Below, piece after piece: positions 1-10,063 of a stretch of 23,511 nt of DNA. This stretch comes from Basidiobolus heterosporus B8920. Lineage: Eukaryota; Basidiobolomycota; Basidiobolomycetes; Basidiobolales; Basidiobolaceae. How positions within the stretch are numbered: the first letter of the stretch is position 1; every line of letters starts with the position of its first letter. The DNA is taken from positions 1 through 23,511 of the forward strand of contig JNET01030729.1 in NCBI GenBank assembly GCA_000697455.1, written 5' to 3'. A program made the position numbers and the translations under genes. The notes beneath the pieces were generated by a model that did no database searches, was not told the origin of the DNA, and saw only the letters and a program-made list of their open reading frames with translations.

Positions 1-764
1 TCATCGTCCCAAAAGTAACCAAATAGGCGAAGGATATTCGGATGTCTGTGGGGAAGCAATGAGTTGAGCACAAAAAGACAAGCGTGGACTTTTCATGGCT
101 AGAAAGTACCTCAAGTGCATTTGAATTTCTATTTCCCTTCGTACTTGTTTCTCCAGCTGAGATTCCACAAACTCCGATTTCTTTAGTGCTTTTAGCGCGA
201 AGATATATCCAGTGCTCTTAAGTTTCGCTAGATATACTCTACCGAACTTTCCTCGGCCTAGAGTTTTGGCAATATGGAAATCATGCAAGGTGTGTCGCCG
301 GTATGGAATTCTAAACAATCAAAACTTGTAAATACGCTGCACACGTACACAGTACGTTTGCTTGGATTCACCTGTCTTCCATTCCGAGGTGGTTATGAGC
401 CTTCTGCGCTTTGGGTGTTAAAGTTGGAGGAGGCATGAGCTGAGCATCGGTAAGTCTGGCTTGGGGATTGGTACTGGTCGGCATTCCGGTTTCTTCGTTT
501 GTGAACCGACTAGCTAGAGCCTTGTTCACTCCAGGTGGTTTTGTCTTTAGCCCTGGCTTGATCCCGACAGGTCTCCCTTTTGCTGCGGTAGAGATTGGAG
601 CTTTCGCCTGCCTCGAAATCATCTGTCGGGGTCGACTCTGTAAAAGGTAGGAATTAGTGGTATGTGGAAAATGAGGATGCGTTTAAGATAGATTTTACTG
701 AATCATTGGGTGCTTCTTGGTTTTTCCCACGAAGCTTGACTTCAGGTCTTTTTAACGCCTCCAT
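1..764 (-). CDS. IPL1: Aurora-family protein kinase, N-terminal part (runs off window)
   Basis: Serine/threonine kinase of the Aurora/Ipl1 family, which acts in the chromosomal passenger complex to correct kinetochore-microtubule attachment. Four exons join in frame: 764-699, 637-372, 310-110 and 45-1, with introns GTAAAA..TTACAG, GTGAAT..GTTTAG and GTACTT..CCACAG. The first 192 residues are visible. Residues 1-118 are a basic, Pro/Lys-rich tail. The kinase domain follows: Gly-rich loop GRGKFGRV (129-136), ATP lysine K151 in FALK, and the alpha-C glutamate E170 in VRREIEIQ. The third splice restores the Aurora signature RHPNILRLFGYF. The start is the only in-frame Met upstream of the first splice and gives a 22-residue first exon. 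The catalytic loop, activation loop and C-terminus lie outside the window. It is co-oriented with SLY1, whose stop is 434 bp upstream. Family call is firm; Aurora is preferred over other AGC-like kinases because of the HPNILRLFGYF block. Confidence 0.9.
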
Positions 765-1198
765 AGTAAGGTGAAGTTGATGGGTTTACAAAATAGAATA
801 GCGGGACAATATTAACCTCTCCGAACACCGTAGAGTTACTGAAAAAGCAGTTGCCAGTTCATAAGGAAGTTAAATTTCATTGAATCATAGTTACATAAGT
901 CTCTTGAAGTTTATCCAGTCACATCCATCGTCTCACCAATCAGACGTTCATCAGGTTGTTGATGCTTTTGATTTGGATGGTACAAAATCAAAACAAACAA
1001 ATTCTTGTCTTGAATGGTTAAATGCTATATTGTGCAGATTTCCCTCATTTAAATAGATATATATATATATAATCATATAACGTAGATGGATGATTATTCG
1101 AGATGTGTGTGGGTTGTGGGGTGTGGACTGATGGGATCTGTATAAGAAATCCATGTTTTTTATTATTATTGTTCATATTATAGTATGCCTTCTTTTGC
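765..1198. other. Intergenic between Aurora kinase and SLY1
   Basis: No coding sequence is supported. The stretch must hold the 3' UTR of SLY1 (an AATAAA on the minus strand at about 1163-1158) and the promoter of the kinase. A short (TA)n run lies near 1056-1070. Confidence 0.6.
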
Positions 1199-3930
1199 TT
1201 ATTCTTTGCCTAACATTCCAAGCTGTTGCAAGAACCCTCTGGGAGTAAGAAGCTCAGTTGAGCCATAAGTGATCTTCTTCTTAATTACTTGTCGCTAAAT
1301 AGTTTAACTAAGATCAGGAAATGCTTTAAAACGAACCAACCTATAAAATAACCCCTTTACCTGTGCAAATTCTTGCAGATTTTGATACTCTACGTAATTT
1401 CCTCCTCCCACAACAAATACAATGGCTTCTTGGAATGGAACCTTACCACGAGTGTATTTGCCAACACTACTGCGACTCAATTTAGGATTGAAGTAGAGAT
1501 AATCATCTGTCTCATTGACACCACTGCTGGGATCCATCATTTGCTCTACCACTTTAGTGACATTCAGGTCTTTACGCGTGGGTAGTAAATTCTTAAAGCT
1601 AGACAAGAGATTGCCGTAAGCTCCACCCATGATACTTCCCTCTTTCAAATGATCCGTCAACTGAAAGATGTTCAATGATGTTTGTTAGTATGTATTAGTG
1701 AACATTTCAGTGGTCGATGAGTGTTACCTTGTTACCAATGGAACTAAAGCGATTAAGGAAATCTGGCGCCTTGTATGCACTTGGGTTCACATTTGTAACT
1801 GCAGTCATGCGGGTGAAAGCACGAACCCTAATTTTCAACAATTGAGTAAATGTGATATGTTTAGACAAGAAATGCGCTTGTGTAATTACCTTTTGAGGTA
1901 GTGTAATGGCTTCATGTCGCATTCGGCACTTTCCAAAGCTGCTTCATACTCGTTCATATCCTCTTGTGAAATCGTTTCCACCGATAAGTAGTATATCAAG
2001 AATAGTCGCATTTTGTCTTCGGGTTTCTTTGCTGGATCCTTGATAGCCTCCAGGATGGTGGCTTTGTTCTTATTTTAATAAAACATAGCATCAGTAACAA
2101 GAAATATCAAAATACCGCTTGCTATACTAACCTGCTTACCCATAGACTCTTCCATTTGAAAGAAGACGTCTAGTTGGCGATCTTTGATGATATTTAGAAG
2201 TGCGGTAGCGATATTCATGTGCATGTCAATGGTGGCTTTTCTAGCCGTCAACTCGGGGAGTGCAGTAATTGCCGATTTCAAATGTTTTGCATTGGAGGTG
2301 AGGTCCCTGTGAATAAGATAGCAAATTAGACCCGGCGCGCGGTAAAAACTCCAACGTGTAACTCACATCTGATTCACATCATCAAGGGAAGTCAACCCGC
2401 TCATTTTGGTGATCTCAGCCGCATCTTGCTTGTATTTGCTGAGCTCCAGATCAATCTCCTCTAGATATAGTGGCTTAATACAAATCAACAAAAGAATTGA
2501 TGTCCAAATCGTTACCAGCAACTTGAGGGAAAGGAGCCGCGGCATTTTTGGCCCAAAAGAAATCCTGGATATCAAGATCGTATCCTTTTTTGCTGGTTCT
2601 CCCTTGTTCTTGTGTCTGTAAATATGGTCAGCAAGATAGCTTCGTGTGTAACACCACAATATTCAGATCTAACCTGAACGACGATTCTATTCAGCTTCAT
2701 ATCTAAGGCGTCATGAACCAAAGCTTGGTATGTCCATGAATGACTGAAGAGAGGAGCAAGATCAATGCTTCTATCAAGCAAAATCAAAACTAAAAGGCAA
2801 GATCTTAGCTACCAGTAGACTTCTACTATTACGACATTAGTAAGCAACTTACCTGGGCTTTGAGTGGCTAGCCCTGAAGCATCAGCAAACAGGTTTGCTC
2901 TGTTATTTAAGACGTGATCTCTTAGCTTGGTATCAAGGCGTTGAGATATCATCTCGGCGGCACCACCTCTAGGACATCTAATAACAGGAACAACGCCTAT
3001 TGAACTGTAAGTATCTTCTACAGTAATAAATCCACTTTCCAATATAAGGCAATACCCATAGTGACTAGGACGGAGAATAAAGAATTGACGATTTGGTCAA
3101 TCATTGCTTCTATAGAAGTCTCCGGAGCGGAGGGATCGTTCAGCTGAAGGTAGGAATTATGTATGTTCAAGGAGAACATATTGGATTCAGAACAGACAAA
3201 GTTTAAGTATTGATCGTACACCTGTGCAAACAGAATTTTAGTCAATGACTACGGCAAAATAAAAAATCTGTGACTACCTGCGCAATTTGGTCTGAGGTGT
3301 TTGTTGTAATAGCAGTAGAAGCAAGGTCTTCGAGTAAAGGGCGGGGAAGGGCAGAAGAGAAATTCAAATAATACGATTCGTATAGATTCTTCGACAAGTC
3401 CTAAAGAATGGATTCAATGCTAAATCAAATGACCACTAGTAGTCTCAAAATTGAGTAAATCTCGGTTCTACCTCACTTATTTTCTTCAAGTTTTCTTGGG
3501 TTGGTTCCACAAAATAAATTGCTGGGACATCAGGAATTGCAAGACGCTCACTATTCAATAGCCTAGTACAAAAGGAGAAGATTGAGAAAATCTAGAGTAA
3601 TAACAGATGTAAAAATAGAGTGCGTACATATGGACTGTAACTCCGTTTTCTCGCAAGTCGTTAACCCGAAGTACGGACGAAATGAGATCTTGTCCAAATT
3701 GATCGAAGATGAGAACTTTCCAGACAGGATCGCCAGATGCCAACCCAATTAGCGGGATGTTCGATTCCTCGTTATTGGATGTGTCTTCGTGGTTGAGGTT
3801 AAGCATTTTTACGATAGCATCTAAGATAGAGATACTAGTTGTCAGGTTGATGAAATGGGGCAACCTTGATATGGTAGGGAATACACTTGCCTATTTGCTT
3901 ATCCCTTAAGGATTTCTCGACTGTCTCCAT
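1199..3930 (-). CDS. SLY1: SLY1, Sec1/Munc18-family SNARE regulator
   Basis: SM protein that binds the syntaxin Sed5/Ufe1 class and promotes SNARE assembly in ER-Golgi transport. I assemble 14 exons: 3930-3891, 3820-3628, 3562-3472, 3400-3278, 3221-3056, 2996-2853, 2789-2674, 2615-2516, 2460-2367, 2306-2132, 2068-1890, 1827-1728, 1660-1361 and 1279-1199. They total 1902 nt, or 633 residues plus TAA, close to yeast Sly1 (666). Frame is kept at every junction. Family hallmarks in order: SLRDKQI at the N-terminus, [109 protein letters not shown], and [14 protein letters not shown] near the C-terminus. Intron 1 starts with GC (AG|GCAAGT), the rest with GT. Exons 10 and 12 each carry a second possible donor a few bases upstream that would break the frame. 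The start codon is the first Met before SLRD. Confidence 0.95.
3821..3890 (-). other. GC-AG intron 1 of SLY1
   Basis: The first SLY1 intron begins AG|GCAAGT and ends CTTAG. Splicing here joins ..DKQI to DAIVKML, matching the family. No GT donor near it restores this join. The donor fits the strong consensus known for GC-AG introns. Confidence 0.85.
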
Positions 3931-5429
3931 GTTTCGTAGTGTTTTTCAATTGAAATGGTGCTTGTAATGTCGCCTTGTTCAGCTTAGAGAATAAATTTAT
4001 GCTTATGCCTCGACAACAGAAGATCAAAAATAGCTTTAATTTGAGTCAAGTTTGGTGAATAAATTTAATTACTATATGAATTACGCAAATAAATGGCATT
4101 TGCCAATCATCAATTTGATATATCATGATTCTATGTTCAATGAAATGATGAATGCATAACTTAAATGACAAATCTAAGAAAAGATGTATAACATCAGCAA
4201 CAAAATAATATATGATTGATGAAAATGAAGGCTCCGTGCCATATACAATATATCCAGACTTGCGTCGATGTCTGTGGCAAGAAATGATGCCTTCAGAATG
4301 ATCCAACTAAGCCTTGGGAACACTATTCCGATATAGCCACCATAGCCACCATAGCCACCATAACCTCAACAACCACTTAGACGTTCACCTAAGACGTGAA
4401 AGACACGAGAGGCAAGAAACATCCTCATCCTTGATCGCCCACAGAGCACTGCTTCATAATCTCTTTCTCAATACAGTGTCAATACAGTGCAGATGAGCGA
4501 TGATTTCATTTAAACAATGACAGCATTTATTGATGTTTGTGCCTTTGAATCATTCATCGAATCATCTGATTTAATAACTCCGATAAGCAGCTCGAAGTAC
4601 CATAGAGAACCTCACCGAAGGTTTATTTTATTGAGTATCGCTTGCTTCAACTCTACTCAAGGCCATACTATCTTTGCTCTTCTGTCACCCTACCATATTC
4701 GCACTCAGATTGAAACATGATTACCTCATCCGCCGTGTATTCCTGTTGCTAATCTAACTTTCATCTATGTATGCTCTTGAACCTGGGGTAGGATGGCCCC
4801 TGAAGCACTTCTAGGTAACTTCAGCCTCGTCAAGGCATTATTTGTTGTACTAAGTCGACCGTAGCAATTGGATCCGCATTCACTGTCTTTGAAATCTCAA
4901 AACATCATTCGTTGATGTGAGCATGATTTCTCTTGATATAGATTAGTTTCCTATAAATATATGCAAGAAAGGAGTACGTTGAAGGTCAGCTATTGATCTC
5001 CTTCTATTATCTTCTCTCCTTATTCTCCTTTTCCCCTTAACTTCTATTTCTCTAATTGCGTAAACGGATCCAATCTATTCTCCTCAACAGGCCATTCAAT
5101 AATCCTCATTCTCCCTTTTTATGGGCCTTTTCACATTCAAGTTCCAGTCGAATTTCCTTCATTTTCTTTAAAAATCGCCCCCTCTCCTATTGTTATGTTC
5201 CTTGAGTGATAAGTAACACTGCTTCTTTACATACGTCCACCCAGAGAGCTAACGAGAGCTCGACAATTCTTTAACTTGGTATACTTGTACAAGTAACGAT
5301 TCACCACACTCCTATTAGCCTCATATCTACCCCACTATAACCCACTATAACACATAAACCTTAAGTTACCAGTTTCAAGCAAACTATCCCACGCCTTGGT
5401 CTATCATAAAATATTTACCACCAAACAAA
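3931..5429. other. Intergenic between divergent SLY1 and SUKH gene
   Basis: About 1.5 kb with no supported coding sequence. It holds the two divergent promoters, a 9-bp triplication at 4333-4359, and a pyrimidine-rich plus-strand stretch around 4995-5060 followed by a duplicated 10-mer near 5330-5350, typical of a fungal 5' UTR/promoter for the downstream gene. A weak Gly-Tyr-rich reading of the triplication on the minus strand has no supporting start or splice sites. Confidence 0.5.
4333..4359. repeat. 9-bp tandem repeat, 3 units
   Basis: Three perfect copies of ATAGCCACC, followed by a partial ATAACC. It is a short minisatellite in intergenic DNA. Confidence 0.9.
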
Positions 5430-6050
5430 ATGCCGGCTTTGACGCTCTGTCAAGTTAAAGAGGAAGCTCGCGAACTAGGACAGCGACTTTTTGAGGAAGA
5501 TATATATTTTCAATTACCACTTACAGACCAAAAAATTTCCGAATTCGAAAGAGAACACTTCATTCGTTTACCTGAAGATTATCGTACAGTTCTTAGTCAA
5601 ATTGGGAACGGAACTTGCCCAAGTGGTGGACTACTTCCTTTAGGCTATGTTCCCTATGAATATCCAGTGCCCTATAGTGATTTGTTAAAAAACCTCTGTG
5701 AGCCTTTTCCCTTAACCGAAGATTTTATATTTGAAGTTGAGGGTAATTTAGACGATGAATTCTTGGACTCTCTAAACCATGGTCACATAGTCTTGGCTAG
5801 CGATGACTATCTTAATCATTGGATTCTTGTTGTAGAGGGACCCTCAAGAGGAGAAGTTTGGCGAAGAAAGAGCGATATCGGCTTTACGCGTTGGGCTACC
5901 AAAATGGAGTTCTTTTCCTGGTTAGAAGCAAGATTAATCACGCTTAAAAGTTGCACTGAGGAAACTAGCGATGAAGACAGTGACATGGGCATGGACACCG
6001 ATGAAGACTCCGATGGTGATTGGGAAGAAGATATCAAGGAAGAAAGTTGA
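5430..6050 (+). CDS. SMI1/KNR4 (SUKH) domain protein with acidic tail
   Basis: Single-exon protein of 206 residues. The SUKH fold (SMI1/KNR4) is found in yeast Knr4, a regulator of cell-wall synthesis and signalling, and in bacterial immunity proteins of toxin systems. The recognisable core is ISEFEREH..RLPEDYR (LPEDY at 47-51), the IGNG motif at 58-61 and GLLPLG at 67-72, followed by a block around residues 115-165 (HIVLASDDY..HWILVVEGPSRGEVWRR). Residues about 176-206 are a Glu/Asp/Ser-rich acidic tail. ATG lies in a good eukaryotic context (ACAAAATG). At this length it is only the SUKH module, much shorter than Knr4 (505 residues), and the IGNG/GLLPLG spacing resembles bacterial SUKH-1 members. 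Cell-wall signalling is therefore not assured. Domain call is confident; function is not known. Confidence 0.85.
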   Translation: MPALTLCQVKEEARELGQRLFEEDIYFQLPLTDQKISEFEREHFIRLPEDYRTVLSQIGNGTCPSGGLLPLGYVPYEYPVPYSDLLKNLCEPFPLTEDFIFEVEGNLDDEFLDSLNHGHIVLASDDYLNHWILVVEGPSRGEVWRRKSDIGFTRWATKMEFFSWLEARLITLKSCTEETSDEDSDMGMDTDEDSDGDWEEDIKEES

Positions 6051-6655
6051 TTGTAGACCGATATTTCGAACACTCCTGTCCTCTACGCGATTTATGTTCG
6101 CATCTTTCTATTCTGTACTTTTACATCAAATTTCACGAATATTCTTTCTCTTGAAAGTCACCTTTGTACTGCCGATTTTCAAATCTTTCGTTCAGATATA
6201 TTCAAGGGTTTTCGCAACATTGTTATGTAAATATTTACTAGAGATAGAAGAGAATCTCACTTCATCTAAGGATCCCTCAGGTGAGGTTGAGAGTACGAAA
6301 AATAGACGAACTTGAATAGGCTTCATATCCTTTAACCCAACGCATATTGGTATAAATAAACTCTTGACATGTATCTTTGATTGATCGTATGTAAGATATG
6401 ATTCGGATATTTACGATCAGATTTTCCAAAACAACCCAATGCGGTGGCCAACATTCAGCCCTTAGTATCAAGTTGTTTCAAAAATGTTGGGTGGCAGGTT
6501 CATGCCTAAGTAGACCTCGAATCCAACGTCGGGTTGCCGTGTGGGTTTTAGAACTCAACAGCCATCACGACAAACAAATCAAAGAGCACATCTTCCATGA
6601 ATATATGTTACAGGCCAGTTTGAAGCTTGCAAGACCAAACACTCCGACCTGCAAT
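6051..6655. other. Intergenic, 3' UTR and promoter
   Basis: No supported gene. Open frames at 5971-6315 and 6398-6706 lack recognisable domains; the first overlaps the SUKH gene in another frame and the second runs across the TATA box of the next gene. The stretch probably holds the 3' UTR of the SUKH gene and the upstream region of the secreted-protein gene. Confidence 0.5.
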
Positions 6656-6662
6656 TATATAA
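6656..6662 (+). promoter_or_regulatory. TATA box of secreted microexon gene
   Basis: TATATAA, 46 nt before the ATG at 6708, leaving room for a transcription start about 25-30 nt downstream and a short leader. Confidence 0.65.
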
Positions 6663-6707
6663 GACTTTCCAACAGGTTTCGTATCTGGTCATCACTCCTG
6701 GTTTAAC

Positions 6708-7923
6708 ATGCGTCTAGTTTACCTTCAAATAACTCTAATCTCATTTGCGGTAGCCGCACCAATAGACCAAATAGTGTTCGGTTTAAAGAAAAATCCGGTT
6801 CATGAGGGCACTAATAACATCAACCGCCTAAAAGAGATGCAAGTTTCCAAGAACCAACATGAACCCAAGTCGATGGATATGAAATCATCAGGTAACCGTT
6901 TGATACTCGGCGTAAACGGCATTGAACACTGCATCTAATGCTTCATAGATCAAAAACCCCTAACCACTGAATGCAACGGCAGCGCAATGGATGATGGTCA
7001 GTACAACGAGCCTTTTATGGGATTTCTTCAATCAAAGATGGAAGAACAGTCTCGATATTTACCCATTAAGGAAATAGCCTACGAACAAGGTAAATAAAAA
7101 AAAACTCAAGTAAAATTCAACCAACTTTAAAATCCATTCCAGGTATATTCTCATTGAGCTTTCCCGGAGGATTCATGGGTAAGCACCAACATAACCAAAA
7201 TTGGGAAATTGGGAATCCCCTTTACTTATCTAGTCTTGCTCCTCACTAGATACTATTGACCAATCTGGGATAAAAGGATCTTTGAGTCCTAGTAAGTCAA
7301 CCATTTTTCTAAACCTCAAACAGACCTAACCTTTACTTAGAAATACTTGCTGGTTCATTTGGGAAAGTTCCAGAGACTGTTTCAGGTAATTCGCACATGA
7401 ATTGGCTTATTTAGTAATTACTCGTTAACATTTATCCACGTAGGAATAGATTTTATCCCAGGGTTCCCTATGGGAATGATGAGCATGGTACAAAGTAAGA
7501 GTGATTGATTTCCACACAATTCGAACTACCATTGATCATCATTGTGCCTGCACCAGATATGATTTCTAACCTCGCTGGTATTGGCATCGAGCCAATGAGT
7601 ATTCCCCCATTGAATGGTATGCCACTAGAGCACTAGAAACACCACAGATAACACAAATACCAATGCTGATTCATTGCTCATTTCATAGGAATGGATGTGG
7701 TGCCCTTGGGAATCCCGGGTAAGAGTTTGTCAGCTTTTCCCCGTATCTTCTATTCTTTAACACATCTATGCTGTTTACAGTCCCACAACAATTTGCTCCT
7801 AGCCTCAATTCGGTAAGGATATGTTGGATTGGATGTATTGCGTGTATTGCGTGTATTGCGTGCAAGTGAACTGACTTCGTATTCATCAAGGAGCTGTCTC
7901 TAATGGAGATCATGATCTCGTGA
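6708..7923 (+). CDS. Secreted protein encoded by microexons
   Basis: I assemble ten exons: 6708-6891, 6949-7089, 7143-7178, 7250-7291, 7341-7385, 7444-7494, 7557-7616, 7689-7718, 7781-7812 and 7891-7923 (654 nt, 217 residues). Every intron is GT-AG, 49-78 nt. Exons 3-8 are 36, 42, 45, 51, 60 and 30 nt, all multiples of three, and introns 1-8 are all phase 1, so any middle exon can be skipped without a frameshift. Residues 1-17 (MRLVYLQITLISFAVAA) form a signal peptide with likely cleavage before APIDQ. The first two exons encode a hydrophilic region with one Cys. The microexons encode Gly/Pro/Met/Ile-rich segments (LSFPGGFM, IDFIPGFPMGMM, MDVVPLGIP). I recognise no domain. This architecture resembles alternatively spliced secreted effectors such as SP7 relatives of mycorrhizal fungi and microexon genes of schistosomes, by analogy only. 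The last exon is the least certain; reading through its donor gives another short tail. It is convergent with UreD. Confidence 0.75.
7835..7861. repeat. 9-bp tandem repeat, 3 units
   Basis: Three perfect copies of GTATTGCGT inside the last intron (7813-7890) of the microexon gene. If that intron is retained the repeat reads as a Cys-Ile-Ala triplication before a TGA. Confidence 0.9.
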
Positions 7924-8074
7924 ATTGATAGGGAAATAAACAACTTTAATTAAGTGAGATTAAATTTTCAAACTGCCTATGTATCTGAATGGGGTAGGGT
8001 TAAGGTTAGGTAGTGATTTACAAGGGTTAGTAATAAAACACTGGTCTTCTATATATTCATTCTTACGGATCATT

Positions 8075-9037
8075 CTAAATGAGCATTCGAGAGTAAACAT
8101 CATCCCCGATAATAGGGACAATCTCTCTCAAATGTTCCTTCACGAAAAGTCGGATTTCTTCGGTGGTCAGAGCGGCAGCACGAAGAATCACTCCCTCGTC
8201 ATTGCCAATCACTGAGGCAGACCAGATGGGACTTTGTGGGGGAAGCTTGGGGTTTCTTGGGGAAATGGACATCTTGTTGAACTCTTCAAGAATACTCTTG
8301 ATGATTGGCTTCAAGTGGGGTCCGTATATAACCAAGATAGCATAACACTCATAAGGAGCCACACGGTATCCATAGTTTGTGTGTTGACCATAGCGGTTCA
8401 TGGATGCCTTCTCCTCTGCAGAACGTTTAGCACCTCCCTCCAATTCTTTGACCCGATCGTCATCACGGATAACTTGCGCGTCACGAAGAACAAGTTTGCC
8501 ATCGTGGAAAATATTGTTAACGGAATTGTATTCGGCAAACTCCCAACTCTCTCCACGACTCATTCTTCCACTTGTAAACCAATCCAACATCACCAAGGAA
8601 CCAGTGCCTGAGATATGGAAGTCTTGAGTCTGATGGTACATGGCATCTCTGAAGCAAGTTACTTGATCTGGAAGTAACACCAAAAGTCCCTCATCCTCAA
8701 TAGTATACTTGAAGTGTTGGGCTGAAGCGTCGGTAGACAGGGGTAGTTTGGGATTACGTTTTTTGAAAACTTTAGTAGAACCTTGAGTGAGCATGGCCAA
8801 CTTGGCGCCTGTTTTCACCGATATGTTCATGGTGACTACATCACCACAAACTAGACCACCACCGTAGGTCAAAGCGTATATAAGAGCAGTTTTTTTCAAA
8901 TGAGCAGAAGGTCGGATCAGCTTCAAAGGGTAACGGGAATGAAAGCGTGTGAGCGTAGCGGTGTCACCAACGACGGCACACTCAATCATACCCTGGCCCT
9001 GCTCGATTGTCACAGAATTCGGTAAGATTTTAGACAT
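8075..9037 (-). CDS. ureD: Urease accessory protein UreD
   Basis: Single-exon protein of 320 residues, normal for fungal UreD (UreH). With UreF and UreG it forms the chaperone complex that activates apo-urease by carbamylation and nickel insertion in the cytosol. Family motifs are clear: YGGGLVCGD at 58-66, the VKTGAKLAMLTQGSTKVFK block at about 74-92 (the classic TQ..TKV motif), LLPDQVTCFRDA at about 121-132, and WFTSGRMSRGE at 153-163. The C-terminal part ends with the usual ILRAAALTTEEIRLFVKEHL segment. The start ATG is followed directly by conserved sequence and preceded by in-frame non-conserved DNA. No urease structural gene or other accessory gene is nearby, as expected in fungi, where these genes are dispersed. 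Identification is secure. Confidence 0.95.
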   Translation of the reverse strand: MSKILPNSVTIEQGQGMIECAVVGDTATLTRFHSRYPLKLIRPSAHLKKTALIYALTYGGGLVCGDVVTMNISVKTGAKLAMLTQGSTKVFKKRNPKLPLSTDASAQHFKYTIEDEGLLVLLPDQVTCFRDAMYHQTQDFHISGTGSLVMLDWFTSGRMSRGESWEFAEYNSVNNIFHDGKLVLRDAQVIRDDDRVKELEGGAKRSAEEKASMNRYGQHTNYGYRVAPYECYAILVIYGPHLKPIIKSILEEFNKMSISPRNPKLPPQSPIWSASVIGNDEGVILRAAALTTEEIRLFVKEHLREIVPIIGDDVYSRMLI

Positions 9038-9715
9038 CGCGTGTGATAGAATTTACAAAGGAAAGAAAGAATTAACAAGGTTTAACTCAAAAGTTCTAGT
9101 AATCAACAATTGGGATTTCACGATCTTTTATGTGAATGAAGGTGCTATCGTGGCTAGACTCATAACTTCATACTTGGGAAAACAAAAATACCAAATACGG
9201 TAGAATCCCATATATGCATAAACATCGAATCTGGTAAAATACTAAATTCGAATCAGCTCCTTTTCCGTGTTGACTAAAATCGGAAGGATTAACAGATAGC
9301 AGAAACACGTCTGATTTCAATGGAATGCTGAAGATATCCAGACTTGAGTGAAATCTGTAGTTTCCAATGTTCTAGCTGAAGAATACTGAGCTTTGAGTCG
9401 GTAACGATGATGGCGATGTGCGATGTGCGTTGTGCGATGTGCGATGTTCACGGTAACCGTACTGGTAATTGGATGGTGGTAGTGGTAAGAAAATGTGAAT
9501 AGTGAGACATCTCCTTGTAGTGTGCTATGGTTCTGATGACGAATAACTGTTTTTTGTGCGGGTGTACGTCATTCTACTAAAGATAAACAAGATATTGGTT
9601 TAATCAAATAACTACGCATCATAAGTGACTACGTAAATAACATTTCTATCGTGGCCCTTGTATAAGTAAACAGGGGGTTGTAAGAGCAAATTTTTTTCAG
9701 TAGACGAGGCAGGAG
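9038..9715. other. Intergenic between UreD and snoRNA host gene
   Basis: No coding sequence supported. It should contain the UreD promoter (read leftwards) and the upstream region of the snoRNA host gene. A 7-bp minisatellite lies at 9413-9447. Confidence 0.55.
9413..9447. repeat. 7-bp tandem repeat, 5 units
   Basis: Five units of GCGATGT, the third with one substitution (GCGTTGT), in the upstream region shared by UreD and the snoRNA host gene. Confidence 0.9.
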
Positions 9716-9722
9716 TATATAA
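9716..9722 (+). promoter_or_regulatory. TATA box of snoRNA host gene
   Basis: TATATAA lies 60 nt before the first splice donor at 9783. This predicts a first exon of about 30-40 nt. Confidence 0.55.
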
Positions 9723-9824
9723 GCTGATTATGACTCCTTTGACCGATATACTTCACATTCTAGGATGCCTCAGTGTAAATAGGTAAGTGTCAATCAATTG
9801 ATTCCTTTTTAATTGTTCATGTGA

Positions 9825-9900
9825 ATGACGATACCAAGCACGTCAGTCAGTAAGTTCCTCGGAACGTTGTTGACCTAATTATCTATACCCAAATTTCTGA
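9825..9900 (+). ncRNA. Box C/D snoRNA-like RNA, copy 1
   Basis: A 76-nt unit from C-box-like ATGACGA (9825-9831) to D-box CTGA (9897-9900). Similarity among the three copies begins at the C box and stops one base after D. The element CTATACCCAAATTT immediately before box D is identical in all copies. The internal hairpin has loop CTCG and keeps pairing through G-U wobbles where ACTG has become GTTG. The terminal stem is weak in this copy, unlike the other two. Confidence 0.7.
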
Positions 9901-10063
9901 CCCTCATTGTTATTCATTGTTTCCAAATATCCAATGACTTGAAATTAATTAATCCCTCTCTTAGCATAAAGTCTAGGCTGTGTCTCATGTCCAAGTAACA
10001 CTTATGTCAGTTGCATTCTCTGTATGTATGTTCAAAGTATTGAATTATTAAGGCATTTCTAGA

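Noticed and set aside
4314-4496. Frame with Ser-His-His repeats on the plus strand, and Gly-Tyr repeats when read on the minus strand
   Set aside because: Both come from the 9-bp triplication; no flanking domain, conserved start or splice signals support a protein.
5971-6315. 114-codon frame overlapping the end of the SUKH gene
   Set aside because: Shadow frame of the acidic tail plus 3' UTR; the SUKH frame is clearly the real one.
6398-6706. 102-codon frame before the microexon gene
   Set aside because: It has no domain or signal and runs through the TATA box and likely transcription start of the next gene.
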